This document shows positions 8,701-15,672 of a stretch of DNA of 27,011 nt, piece by piece. Position 1 is the first letter of the stretch, and each line of letters starts with the position of its first letter. Below the pieces are notes generated by a model. The model saw nothing but the letters and a program-made list of their open reading frames with translations. It did no database searches and had not been told where the DNA came from. Both the position numbers and the translations under genes were made by a program. This DNA comes from Coprococcus sp. (GTDB lineage Bacteria; Bacillota; Clostridia; Lachnospirales; Lachnospiraceae), in NCBI GenBank assembly GCA_016297325.1, contig JAEDGW010000024.1:1-27011 (forward strand), written 5' to 3'.

Positions 8701-9277
8701 GTATACTTCCAAGGCCGCCTTCAGACTTCATGGCACCGCCAAGGCCGCCACCAAGACCACCTTCTGTCTTTGCAGCACCGCCGAGTCCGCCACCAAGGCC
8801 GCCCTCTGAAGCACCGCCAAGTCCGCCACCTAACTTGCCTGATCCAAGACCGCCGCCGAGTCCTCCAAGGGCACCACCCTGAACGTCATCGGCAATACCG
8901 CCAAGATTAAGACTAAGCTTTGGTGCAGCTTCTGTTTTCTCCTCTTTTTTATCTTTCTCTTCTTTTGGCTGCTCAGTTCCCTCATTCTGAACATCCTCAT
9001 TCTTATCATCCTCAGATAAAGTTTCCGGCTCGTCTTCCCTGACGATGCCGAGAGCTTCCTCTCTCTTTCGGCGTTTCTTCGCCTCTATACGTTCCAACTC
9101 CTCCTTGGACAAAGTTTTGTGTTGGCTTTTTGCAGTCTCTGCCTCTTTTTTCTTGCCGCCATTCTTGAGAAGAGCTTCTTCCTCTTCCCTTTTCTTCTGG
9201 GCAGCCTGAGCAGCTCTCTCTTTTTCAAGCTGGGCTTTGATCGCAGCAATCATTGCTTCTGTCTGATCTACAGCCAA
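5735..9277 (-). CDS. Giant Gly-rich/coiled-coil protein with a degenerate AAA+ (CbxX-like) C-terminal domain
   Basis: 1180 residues from the TTG start. N-terminus ~1-130: charged helix, then acidic low complexity. ~133-213: Gly/Leu repeats of the form GGLGGGLGGA. ~215-305: acidic linker with a run of Asp/Glu. ~310-945: almost uninterrupted Ala/Glu/Lys coiled coil. ~960-1150: a globular domain that I align by eye with CbxX/SpoVK-type AAA+ ATPases. Walker A is GQHGFGLA (996-1003), lacking the Lys and Thr of GxxGxGKT. Walker B is GGCLIVES (1046-1053), with Asp-Glu replaced by Glu-Ser. The sensor-1 strand is IKIILTGE (from ~1076), and NMTQARAF (~1094-1101) keeps R1099. ATP hydrolysis is therefore unlikely (inference). 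No signal peptide or membrane segment. Start choice: the frame opens at a GTG (9304) without a ribosome site. TTG 9275-9277 sits 8 bases after a perfect AAGGAGG. Function unknown; a filamentous scaffold is plausible. Confidence 0.85.
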   Translation of the reverse strand: MAVDQTEAMIAAIKAQLEKERAAQAAQKKREEEEALLKNGGKKKEAETAKSQHKTLSKEELERIEAKKRRKREEALGIVREDEPETLSEDDKNEDVQNEGTEQPKEEKDKKEEKTEAAPKLSLNLGGIADDVQGGALGGLGGGLGSGKLGGGLGGASEGGLGGGLGGAAKTEGGLGGGLGGAMKSEGGLGSIPKPGSGLGGGLGFGAEAGKGTVKSKGGSNIVLGDEDAETGAEEDSLEWVADKNAKVNKVKAPTEGSDSNGDLFSILPDRNKQSGDGGSLYDFDDDEDEDDDFLGAGIKNLSNIDEESPEEIEKRKAAEEAKKKAEEEAKKKAEEEAKKKAEEAAKRKAEEEKKRKEAEEARKKAAAEKAKAEAEAKKQQAIDDARKNAEEAKKHAETSKKTIAECEKTEKDLEKQLEEFAAKKQSYDAKMAQEADAKKKGDAELLEREEKELDAAVSKLKKEIEDSNDAAKKQSDKILAESDPETFKTNMINEAQAAADKAIKALADTKKANIDKGTADFNKAVLEDEKKQSDIEAAKDKAIEAAKKKRADEEAKAAKLAESAESDKNKAGTIFSESKKAESEAEENLKNTTELEAKSSKTLEELKKKLSDSDNKIKNTKNSKNDANTKLAIQKEELKKAEGVEAEAIKALENAKKAKAEVQKKIADSEAFIKKAADDITKAEDENKKIKNDVNAAQKENDSFKAAKAEAQDALNSAKKSLVEAEDLLAKAEAASEEAEQIVEEAKISEEVEIQNAESQAKEKSDKLAADGKIRAAKHEEFVASEEEKYAKAEASELEKVQTAALKAEQEAANMKSKAEADAKKILDDAKKKESELKTKISELKTEQAERVVARKEAAKKAKEEAEAKKKKDLEALEKAEAETKKQLEDIRSKSGAAAKVLEKAIKREEEYRKQEELLKAGKIEEAAKVITQDEEATMAATISENVAARRKSLPKEAKYLYKYLGVEPAGAQIVNVLQTLKVDPKRSKNIVILGQHGFGLAMVGEDFAKFYYDMGICKSEAKAKVKAKVINSGKLAGAVAKLKGGCLIVESAGLITADRFKEMVDLCSPEKNDIKIILTGEKTALSNMLASNMTQARAFNNRVYFDQINESGMVDVAECYVEEKGFKLESGADASIKNILMGMESGNIDRLLTAMDSAMAAAETRDPIDKKVLKKDIK
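8245..8340. repeat. 24-base in-frame tandem repeat in the coiled coil
   Basis: About four diverged 24-base units on the minus strand encode the octapeptide AEEEAKKK (AEEEAKKK, AEEEAKKK, AEEAAKRK and similar). Codon choice differs between copies, so the repeat is old at DNA level or maintained for its protein. Confidence 0.7.
8640..8880. repeat. Gly/Leu-rich coding repeat (GGLGGGLGGA type)
   Basis: The plus strand shows repeated CCGCCAAGG/CCGCCACC blocks that encode glycine-leucine repeats on the minus strand. Units such as GGLGGGLGGA are separated by short charged spacers (SEG, KTEG, KSEG). Local GC is clearly higher than in the flanks. Confidence 0.75.
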
Positions 9278-9304
9278 TTCCCTCGCCTCCTTCCGCGTAT
9301 TCAC

Positions 9305-9335
9305 AAATAAAAAGCATACTATACATATCTATGCT
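9305..9335 (-). terminator. Weak hairpin with T run between the acidic TPR gene and the coiled-coil gene
   Basis: Arms AGCATA (9313-9318) and TATGCT (9330-9335) form a short stem with imperfect inner pairing. On the minus strand it is followed by TTTTTATTT. It may be a partial terminator that lowers expression of the coiled-coil gene relative to the upstream genes. Only six perfect pairs, so uncertain. Confidence 0.35.
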
Positions 9336-9352
9336 ACTTTATTCCTTCGTTG

Positions 9353-11923
9353 TCAGCCTTTTAATTTAAAAGACTTCTTTTCTTTTTTATCCGACCCGTC
9401 ATCCTGTTTTGCAAATGATTCATCTTTATCATTATCATTCTTTTCTATCGAAACATCCTCCAGATGCGTGTCATCATCATCAAAATCAAGTATTGATTTA
9501 AACTCAGTATTGAATTTTATGCCAAGTCTTGCAAGAAGTCTGTCGGTTTCACCGATAAGATCTTCTTCTTTTTTGAGGTTCTCATGTATCTTTGCCTCAT
9601 CTTCATTTATTATGGCATTTACATCTTTGTCTGGCTGAATGTCATAAAGAGCAGCCCCGTCTGTATTGTAATCAGGGAACAGACTACTCTTAAATACAGG
9701 AAAATCTGCATTCTTCGTCTTCTCTGAAATATAACGGCGATACGAATGTGCTTCTTCAGAAGACAATGTATCATCTTCTATCTGTGATTCAGAAACATGT
9801 ACTGTTTCTTCCTGAATCTCTTCCGCCTGTTCTATACTATCATCTAACATAGAATTCTGGTCCTCAGATTCTGTTGATACTTCAACCACTGTGTCAGGAT
9901 CCGATGCCAGTTCTGGATCAAATACATTATCCGTATCTGAATCCGATGCCAGCTCTGGATCAAATACATTATCCATATCTGGATCCGATGCCTGTTCCGA
10001 ATCGAATGCATTATCCGTATCTGAATCCGCTATCAACTCAGAATCTACTGTCAATTCAGAATCAAACACATTATCGGTTTCTTCTGTCTGTTCCTTGTTC
10101 GGATCAGCTTCTACAGCATCTTCTACACTATCTTCAAACAGTGTCTCATCAACCAGAACTACATCCTCATCGGACTCAGCAGTTTCAGACTCTTCCTGTT
10201 CAAATTCATCGATATCAAACTCCTCTAGAGACTCGAACGCTTTATCAAAATCAAAGCCTCCCGGCTGTTCCCTATCAACTTCAAATGTCTCGGCTCCCTC
10301 TTGTGGTTGTTCGGCTTCTTCGACTATATCGTCTTCCTCATGTGATTGCTCGGCTTCTGCTTCAATCACCTGAGTTTCTTCATCAGAATCCGTCTTCTGC
10401 TCAGTATCATCTTTATCTGATACATCCGATAAAACCTCCGCTGTCTCAACCTCAGGTTCATCATCAAGCGAAGCCTCAGGTTCTACAAACACCTCTTCCA
10501 CATCATCATGTGACTCGGGGGTAACATTCGCCTGCACAGCTTCAATATCATCAACAGGCTCTGGTTCAGCCATCTCGACAACCTCTACATCCTGATCTTC
10601 AACATCCAGATCAAACTCGCCCTGATCTGAATCGTCATCCGAGAACACATCATCAAATGTCTCCTCTTCCCGACCCTCATCGGTCTGATCTGACTCCTGG
10701 CCTTCATCTGGAATCTCCTCAGAAATATCAACCATGACTACTTCCTCAGGTTCCTCCTCTATAACAAAATTATCCTGCTGACTTTCAAAATCATCAGCAA
10801 CGTTATCATCATCTTTATTGTATACAGCTGCATCCTCGGGAGAAAGCTCACCGCTTATCTCTACCATATCCGCAGCCTGCTGTACATCATCTCTGCTCTC
10901 GGTAGCAGCCTCCTCTGACTGCTCATTATCTGCAGCCGTTCCGTCCTCGTCAGGATTCTTTGAGATAACCTCCTCTAGGAGCTGTTCTTTGTCAAGATTG
11001 TTCTCAGAGAGTTCTTCGATCTCCTTCTCGACAAGTTCCTCTTCCTTCTTCGACATTCTGCCAAACAGACCAAATCCTTTTTTCTTCTGGTGTGGATCCT
11101 CCTGCTCTTCCCTTCGAGCTTCCTTTTTTTGTTCCTTCTTGTCCTTGGATCTGATCCACATCTGTTTGAATTTCATAGTGCTTGTGACTGGTGCGTCATC
11201 TTCCACCATGATCATGATCTTTGCATCATCCGGATGTATTCTCTGATCATCCTCAGCAAGGATCTTGCTTTCAAATTCTCTGACAGCATTCTGCTCAGGG
11301 TCATCATCCACAGCTTCATCTGTTGGGAAACAATATATCATCGTCTCCAGATCTGTCGTATCTGACATCAGATCATCAAGCTCAGCCAGATGTGTAGAAT
11401 TCCTGTAATTCGCCCTGAATTCGGTACATCCCGCATTAAACTTGTCCTTATTTCGTATGTACGCCTGAAGGAGAAGCATCTCATAATCCCACTCTTCAGA
11501 CGTTTCCATATCATTCGCAGTTACAAGAATACTGTATAATTCATTGACAGGCTTCTTATGAGCCTTTGCTATCATATATTCTATTCTGTATGTACCAGCA
11601 TCTTTCTCCCTCTGATTAAACTGGTATATCTCATAATAGTGCTCTGCCAGACTTGTAAATCCCATGGAAAGATATAATTTGATAATGGAATAAATTATCT
11701 TATTGCCAATCGGCGCCATGGAATGGGCTCTGACCAGCGCAGCTCTGGCATCTGCGTACCTCTGGTTCTCATAATACACTTCACCGCATATCCTGATAAA
11801 CTGCGGACTGAGGGATTTTGACAAATCCTGATGTTCAAGTATATCGAGAGCGAGGCTGTAATCACCATTGTCTGCAAGTTCTTTTATTTTGTTGACACTT
11901 GACATGCTAATTCCTGTACTCAT
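9353..11923 (-). CDS. TPR-like protein with a long acidic disordered region
   Basis: 856 residues. Residues 1-~185 are helical and TPR-like: GDYSLALDILEHQ, RICGEVYYENQRYADARAALVRAHSMAP, then LYLSMGFTSLAEHYYEIYQF. ~190-255 is a linker. ~258-293 is a basic patch with KKKGFGLFGRMSKKEEE. ~295-715 is extremely Asp/Glu/Ser-rich, with a 14-residue repeat at ~617-677. ~720-830 looks ordered again (SYRRYISEKTKNADFPVFKSS, then DRLLARLGIKFN), ending in a Lys-rich tail. No signal peptide or TM segment; cytoplasmic. The frame opens with a GTG at 11938, but ATG 11921-11923 lies 7 bases after GGGAGG, so it is taken as the start. Located 38 bases after the rhomboid gene. Function unknown; a TPR adaptor acting with its operon partners is inference. 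Confidence 0.85.
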   Translation of the reverse strand: MSTGISMSSVNKIKELADNGDYSLALDILEHQDLSKSLSPQFIRICGEVYYENQRYADARAALVRAHSMAPIGNKIIYSIIKLYLSMGFTSLAEHYYEIYQFNQREKDAGTYRIEYMIAKAHKKPVNELYSILVTANDMETSEEWDYEMLLLQAYIRNKDKFNAGCTEFRANYRNSTHLAELDDLMSDTTDLETMIYCFPTDEAVDDDPEQNAVREFESKILAEDDQRIHPDDAKIMIMVEDDAPVTSTMKFKQMWIRSKDKKEQKKEARREEQEDPHQKKKGFGLFGRMSKKEEELVEKEIEELSENNLDKEQLLEEVISKNPDEDGTAADNEQSEEAATESRDDVQQAADMVEISGELSPEDAAVYNKDDDNVADDFESQQDNFVIEEEPEEVVMVDISEEIPDEGQESDQTDEGREEETFDDVFSDDDSDQGEFDLDVEDQDVEVVEMAEPEPVDDIEAVQANVTPESHDDVEEVFVEPEASLDDEPEVETAEVLSDVSDKDDTEQKTDSDEETQVIEAEAEQSHEEDDIVEEAEQPQEGAETFEVDREQPGGFDFDKAFESLEEFDIDEFEQEESETAESDEDVVLVDETLFEDSVEDAVEADPNKEQTEETDNVFDSELTVDSELIADSDTDNAFDSEQASDPDMDNVFDPELASDSDTDNVFDPELASDPDTVVEVSTESEDQNSMLDDSIEQAEEIQEETVHVSESQIEDDTLSSEEAHSYRRYISEKTKNADFPVFKSSLFPDYNTDGAALYDIQPDKDVNAIINEDEAKIHENLKKEEDLIGETDRLLARLGIKFNTEFKSILDFDDDDTHLEDVSIEKNDNDKDESFAKQDDGSDKKEKKSFKLKG
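9893..10075. repeat. 42-base in-frame tandem repeat in the acidic region
   Basis: About four units with a 42-base period encode 14-residue units on the minus strand, such as DTDNVFDPELASDS. The two leftmost units (about 9893-9980) are nearly identical at DNA level; those further right diverge (DNAFDSEQASD, then DSELIADSD). This is a likely site of unit-number change between strains. Confidence 0.8.
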
Positions 11924-11961
11924 TACCCAGCCTCCCACATTTTTATCGTCGTATTATTTTA

Positions 11962-12984
11962 TCATAAATGACTATTGTTTACAACCTTTTGATTAGCCAG
12001 CAACAGGATCACTCCCACCACAATTCCAGCCACAAAACCGGCTATATGCGCCACGTTGTCAATCCCCTCGGACAATTGTCCGTTGACAATGGTGAGCACC
12101 AGAAGAATGATCATATTCATAAGTGAAAGATCCTTAACCCGACCTTTATTTTTGATCGCTATAGCAACCAGAATGCCAAGCAGTCCAAATATCGCACCGG
12201 ACGCCCCGGCGGCATAATCATATGTACCATGTGCAAGGCACTCAAAGTATGAAACCACCGATGAGGTAAGCCCCGTGACTATATAGGCTGCAAGATATTC
12301 AAATTTGCCGAGTAGATTCTCAACCCTTGCTCCAAGTGCGATCAATATGACCATATTTCCAAAAAGATGCGCCAGTCCAAAATGAGTAAACATAGCGGTA
12401 AAGAATCTGTAAAATTCTCCGCCTTCTGAAATTGCCTGCACATTGACAGCAAGTCTGTATTCAAGTGGAATACCGCCTACCCCACCTGAGCTGTATACAC
12501 ACGCAATATAAACTACCACATTAAGCAGAACAAGTATAGGCGTGATCACTCCAAACATACTTTTGAGTGTTCTGTTTGATCTCTCATTTTCCAAAACCAG
12601 CTGCTTGTCTATAACATCATATAAACCATCAAAATCTGAAGGCTGATTTTCGAAAATATATAACTTCCCATAATCCTCCGTGAACAACCAGACGCCATCC
12701 AGATTTTTAACTATATCAAGCGTCTCGTCATCAAACATGCCATTCGGCGTTATAAGGATGTTGAGTATTTTCACCTTTTTATGAGAGTTAAAAGACAAAT
12801 CAAGAAGGATCTTATTATTAAAATCCCTGAGATCTTCAGCGCTCAGATCATGATTGCTGCCTATAACAACAACGTATACGGCATCATCATCAACTCTGCC
12901 GTATACGTTATTACTTTCAGGATTAAGTTTTCTATAACCTTTCCTTGCAAGGCCATTCATTATCTGAAACATATATTGCTGCAT
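11962..12984 (-). CDS. Rhomboid-family intramembrane serine protease with N-terminal cytosolic domain (GluP-like)
   Basis: 340 residues. The catalytic serine is S262 in the GASG motif (AAGASGAIFGLLG). The catalytic histidine is H313 in NVAHIAGFVAGIVVG. The early conserved HFGLAHLFGNM loop between TM segments is present, so the active site appears intact. Residues ~1-130 are soluble (VYVVVIGSNHDLSAEDLRDF, KVKILNILITPNG). The first TM begins near 142, followed by the six-helix core. A soluble N-terminal domain is known in the GluP/YqgP type. Here the TPR part seen fused in GluP is absent, but the next gene encodes a TPR protein. ATG at 12982-12984 is 9 bases after the upstream stop, with a weak AGGAT ribosome site suggesting coupling. 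Cleaves membrane proteins by family knowledge; the substrate is unknown. Confidence 0.92.
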   Translation of the reverse strand: MQQYMFQIMNGLARKGYRKLNPESNNVYGRVDDDAVYVVVIGSNHDLSAEDLRDFNNKILLDLSFNSHKKVKILNILITPNGMFDDETLDIVKNLDGVWLFTEDYGKLYIFENQPSDFDGLYDVIDKQLVLENERSNRTLKSMFGVITPILVLLNVVVYIACVYSSGGVGGIPLEYRLAVNVQAISEGGEFYRFFTAMFTHFGLAHLFGNMVILIALGARVENLLGKFEYLAAYIVTGLTSSVVSYFECLAHGTYDYAAGASGAIFGLLGILVAIAIKNKGRVKDLSLMNMIILLVLTIVNGQLSEGIDNVAHIAGFVAGIVVGVILLLANQKVVNNSHL

Positions 12985-12993
12985 AACAAAATC

Positions 12994-14103
12994 CTATAAA
13001 CCTAAGAATAAATTCTCAACTTTCTCAATTACTGAATCCTTCATGGAACCTCTGGTCTTCTCATAGTGTAAACCAGACTCCATGATCTGAAGAAGCTGCA
13101 TTCTGAGACTTGAATCAATATCCTTGATATACTTCATCAGGACATCCTTTATCTCGATTACGTACTCCTTTGTCTTCATCTCTTCAAGCATTGGCTCATA
13201 ATTGAATGTGATAGAATTCTTCATCTCATCCTGCTTTCTTCCACAGATGACACATTCCTCAGCGCCGCCCTCATTGATATGTCCACAGTTACATGTCCAC
13301 ACAAGTCCGTCAGACTTGTAATTTACAACAGCGTCTATACCCTTCTTGAGCTTCAATGCCCTGAACTTGGTGTCAGACATCTCGATTCCTATAGAATCAG
13401 CATCTATCTCATATACACCATTTGCCTTCACATATTTCTTTATATACACTTTTGCAGATGTGATCATCTTTATGTATTTGTCTGGAAGCTTGCACTCCAC
13501 ATAATCTGATTTGAGGAGATTGAGATTGGTCTTCTCAAATGTAAAATCAACATCCGGCAAAGTAATGTTATCACCATAAATGTTGGTAAACTGGATTTCT
13601 GCCTTGATAGCTCTTATATCATCATTGTTATAATTGTTGAACCATCCGCACACCTTTGTTCCATTGCCCTCCGATGCAAGAATGATCTTGGATGCTCTTG
13701 GAACAAGAAGATCATAATAGTTGCGCACATAGATATCTTTTCTGACAAAACTGCTCTTGTCAAATTCCGACTTGTACTGCTGTTCTATCTTTACAAGAGT
13801 ACCGCTTGCAACAACCGCAGTAACATTGTTCGTGTAGACTTCAACCCCCGTTCTGAAACCTACAACGGCGTTATAACCACTCTCACTGACAAGTCCGGTA
13901 AAATTCTTAATCGTCTCATTAAGGATCTCATCGATCTTCTCCTGATATACGTCTCTTCTATCTGTAGCTATATCAGCTATAGATGTTCCGATATCCTTAA
14001 GGAAATTGGAATTGAGTATAGTCTGTGTAAACTTGTATGCTCCATACTCAACGATATCATACCCTTCAAAACTTGTGCCCGATGTAATTAAAACTTCACT
14101 CAT
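12994..14103 (-). CDS. YbjQ-like domain protein with a RanBP2-type zinc finger
   Basis: 369 residues. Residues ~3-108 resemble YbjQ/UPF0145: an opening TSGTSFEGYDIVEYG, the helix FLKDIGTSIADIATDRRDVY, the strand GYNAVVGFR and the closing VASGTLVKIE. ~110-260 is a beta-rich region I do not recognise. W269-T-C271-N-C273 and C284-V-I-C287 form a W-C-C...N...C-C zinc-finger-like ribbon, with a CxC rather than the usual C-x2-4-C first pair. The C-terminal ~80 residues are helical. No TM segment. The frame begins with GTG at 14112, but ATG 14101-14103 has GGGAGG 8 bases upstream and is preferred. It is the first gene of the four-gene cluster, with a good promoter at 14132-14160. Role unknown. Confidence 0.85.
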   Translation of the reverse strand: MSEVLITSGTSFEGYDIVEYGAYKFTQTILNSNFLKDIGTSIADIATDRRDVYQEKIDEILNETIKNFTGLVSESGYNAVVGFRTGVEVYTNNVTAVVASGTLVKIEQQYKSEFDKSSFVRKDIYVRNYYDLLVPRASKIILASEGNGTKVCGWFNNYNNDDIRAIKAEIQFTNIYGDNITLPDVDFTFEKTNLNLLKSDYVECKLPDKYIKMITSAKVYIKKYVKANGVYEIDADSIGIEMSDTKFRALKLKKGIDAVVNYKSDGLVWTCNCGHINEGGAEECVICGRKQDEMKNSITFNYEPMLEEMKTKEYVIEIKDVLMKYIKDIDSSLRMQLLQIMESGLHYEKTRGSMKDSVIEKVENLFLGL

Positions 14104-14131
14104 ATTGTACACCTCCCAAAATTATAAAAAA

Positions 14132-14160
14132 ATTGTATCACAATCATTTACAATAAACAA
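14132..14160 (-). promoter_or_regulatory. Candidate sigma-A promoter for the four-gene cluster
   Basis: Minus strand TTGTTT (14155-14160), 17 bases, TACAAT (14132-14137). The start point would be about 20-25 bases before the GTG/ATG region, leaving a short leader with GGGAGG. It has the same boxes as the thl promoter candidate (TTGTTT/TACAAT). The following 14161-14236 is very AT-rich, with further TATAAT-like words but no better pair. Confidence 0.55.
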
Positions 14161-14236
14161 ATGTTTTTTGTTAGTTTTTCATCAAAAAGAGGTGTTTTTT
14201 TGTTGATTATAGCAAAATTATACTATTTACACTCTG

Positions 14237-14728
14237 TCAGACCGATTTTTTATATGTGACAAATGCAAAATTATACTGTGACTGATCCTCTCCAGGTCTG
14301 CTGTCTGTCACGCCCCAGTCAGATATCTCATCCAAATTTGGAATAAATGCATCAGCCTCAAATTCTTTTTCTATCTTTGTGATGATCCCCGTGTCACAAT
14401 ATGGTATGAGTGCATCATACACTGTCTGACCACCTATGATATACACATCATCAGTATCATATTTTTCAAGTTCTGTGAAAAGCTCATCAAGCGAATGAAC
14501 GATAACCGCACCTTCCACGGCATACTCAGGATTGCTGCTGAGTATTATATTCGTCCTTCCCTTTAAAGGTCTTCCTCCAGGAAACTCCTCCAGTGTCTTT
14601 CTTCCAAGAACAACTACATGTCCCATGGTCTCGTTTCTGAAGTTCTTCTGATCCTCAGATATTCTCACAAGCAATTTTCCTTTGTTGCCTATAGCCCAAT
14701 TCTTATCTACCGCTGCAATAAACTTCAT
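14237..14728 (-). CDS. folA: Dihydrofolate reductase
   Basis: 163 residues, typical DHFR length. N-terminal MKFIAAVDKNWAIGNKGKL is the family's first strand and Met20-type loop. The acidic active-site residue lies in ISEDQKNFR, GRKTLEEFPGGRPLKGRTNI is the NADPH-binding part, and VYIIGGQTVYDALI is the conserved GG motif. The usual LPW is replaced by LLVRI, a modest departure. Reduces dihydrofolate to tetrahydrofolate with NADPH in the cytoplasm. Starts 17 bases after the thyA stop with GGAGG four bases from the ATG. Pairing with thyA makes sense because ThyA produces dihydrofolate. Confidence 0.95.
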   Translation of the reverse strand: MKFIAAVDKNWAIGNKGKLLVRISEDQKNFRNETMGHVVVLGRKTLEEFPGGRPLKGRTNIILSSNPEYAVEGAVIVHSLDELFTELEKYDTDDVYIIGGQTVYDALIPYCDTGIITKIEKEFEADAFIPNLDEISDWGVTDSRPGEDQSQYNFAFVTYKKSV

Positions 14729-14745
14729 ACATCCTCCAAATTCTC

Positions 14746-15576
14746 TTATATCGCCACCGGTATGTCCTTTATCTGCGGACCGGTCACATAATCTTCTATA
14801 GTAATATCATCAACTGTAAAATCATAAAAATCCTTGATATCCGGATTCAGTGAAAACTTAGGTGCCGGATATGTAGGTCTCGAGATAAGCTCATTTACAA
14901 GCGGAATATGCCTGTCATATATATGTGCATCTGCAATGACATGCACAAGCTCACCCGGCTTAAATCCAGTCACCTGCGCAAGCATATGGACAAGGACCGC
15001 ATACTGGACAACATTCCAGTTGTTGGCTGTCAGGACATCCTGAGATCTCTGATTGAGTATCGCATTTAATCTGTCCCCTGTCACATTGAAAGTCATGCTG
15101 TATGCACACGGATACAGATTCATCTCATGCAGATCCTGATGAACATATATATTTGTCATCATTCGTCTGCTGTATGGATTATTTTTAAGATCGTATATCA
15201 GACGGTCAACCTGATCCATCATCCCCTCTTTGTACTGATGCTTTACTCCAAGCTGATATCCATACGCCTTACCTATGGATCCATCCTCATCAGCCCAGCT
15301 GTCCCATATATGGCTCTTCAGATCATGCACATTGTTTGATTTCTTCTGCCAGATCCAGAGCAGCTCGTCTACAGCAGATTTCACATATGTCTTTCTGAGT
15401 GTCATAGCCGGAAACTCCTTTGACAGATCATAACGGTTGACAACTCCAAATTTCTTTATCGTATAGGCATAAGTTCCATCCGCCCACTTTGGACGCACTT
15501 TCTCACCCTCCGTGCTGTATCCATTCTCAAGAATATCTTTGCACATATTTATAAACAGATCATCTGCATAACTCAT
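14746..15576 (-). CDS. thyA: Thymidylate synthase
   Basis: 276 residues. The catalytic cysteine is C157 in LYPCAYSMTF, where most ThyA proteins have PPCH. The folate/dUMP signatures NPYSRR (133-138), QRSQD (176-180) and DAHIYDRH (216-223) are present. The C-terminus PVAI matches the family's conserved end. Makes dTMP from dUMP with methylene-tetrahydrofolate, giving dihydrofolate. ATG 15574-15576 has GGAGG 7 bases upstream. First gene of thyA-folA, divergent from the XRE genes, with an extended -10 promoter at 15609-15616. The nonstandard residues next to the cysteine suggest the less common ThyA subgroup rather than loss of function. Confidence 0.95.
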   Translation of the reverse strand: MSYADDLFINMCKDILENGYSTEGEKVRPKWADGTYAYTIKKFGVVNRYDLSKEFPAMTLRKTYVKSAVDELLWIWQKKSNNVHDLKSHIWDSWADEDGSIGKAYGYQLGVKHQYKEGMMDQVDRLIYDLKNNPYSRRMMTNIYVHQDLHEMNLYPCAYSMTFNVTGDRLNAILNQRSQDVLTANNWNVVQYAVLVHMLAQVTGFKPGELVHVIADAHIYDRHIPLVNELISRPTYPAPKFSLNPDIKDFYDFTVDDITIEDYVTGPQIKDIPVAI

Positions 15577-15608
15577 TACTGTTCCTCCGCATGTATAATT
15601 TTCTGTTT

Positions 15609-15640
15609 ATTATAACATAATAATTTTCCCTTATGTAAAA
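15609..15640 (-). promoter_or_regulatory. Candidate thyA promoter, extended -10 type
   Basis: On the minus strand TGTTATAAT (perfect TATAAT at 15609-15614 with an upstream TGn). Weak -35 options are TACATA at 17 bases or TTTACA at 19 bases; both overlap the palindrome at 15633-15650. Confidence 0.5.
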
Positions 15641-15672
15641 ATTATTACATCCAGGAGCAATTTTATTACATC
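15633..15672. promoter_or_regulatory. Operator-like repeats between thyA and the first XRE gene
   Basis: ATGTAA (15633-15638) and TTACAT (15645-15650) form an inverted repeat with a 6-base spacer. TTATTACATC occurs directly at 15642-15651 and 15663-15672, 21 bases apart (two helical turns). XRE dimers commonly bind such sites near their own genes, so autoregulation with an effect on thyA is a reasonable guess. It is not shown by the sequence. Confidence 0.4.

Noticed and set aside
8163..8882. Plus-strand 239-codon open frame rich in Ser and Pro
   Set aside because: It is antisense to the coiled-coil and Gly-rich repeats. Its composition mirrors GCN/CTT-type codons of the real gene, with no ribosome site or domain.
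9893..10075. Possible CRISPR array
   Set aside because: Repeats are 42-base in-frame coding units without distinct spacers.
9874..10524. Plus-strand 216- and 160-codon frames with repeats
   Set aside because: They are shadows of the 42-base repeat and acidic region of the minus-strand TPR gene; no ribosome site and low-complexity Gln/Pro/His or Ser only.
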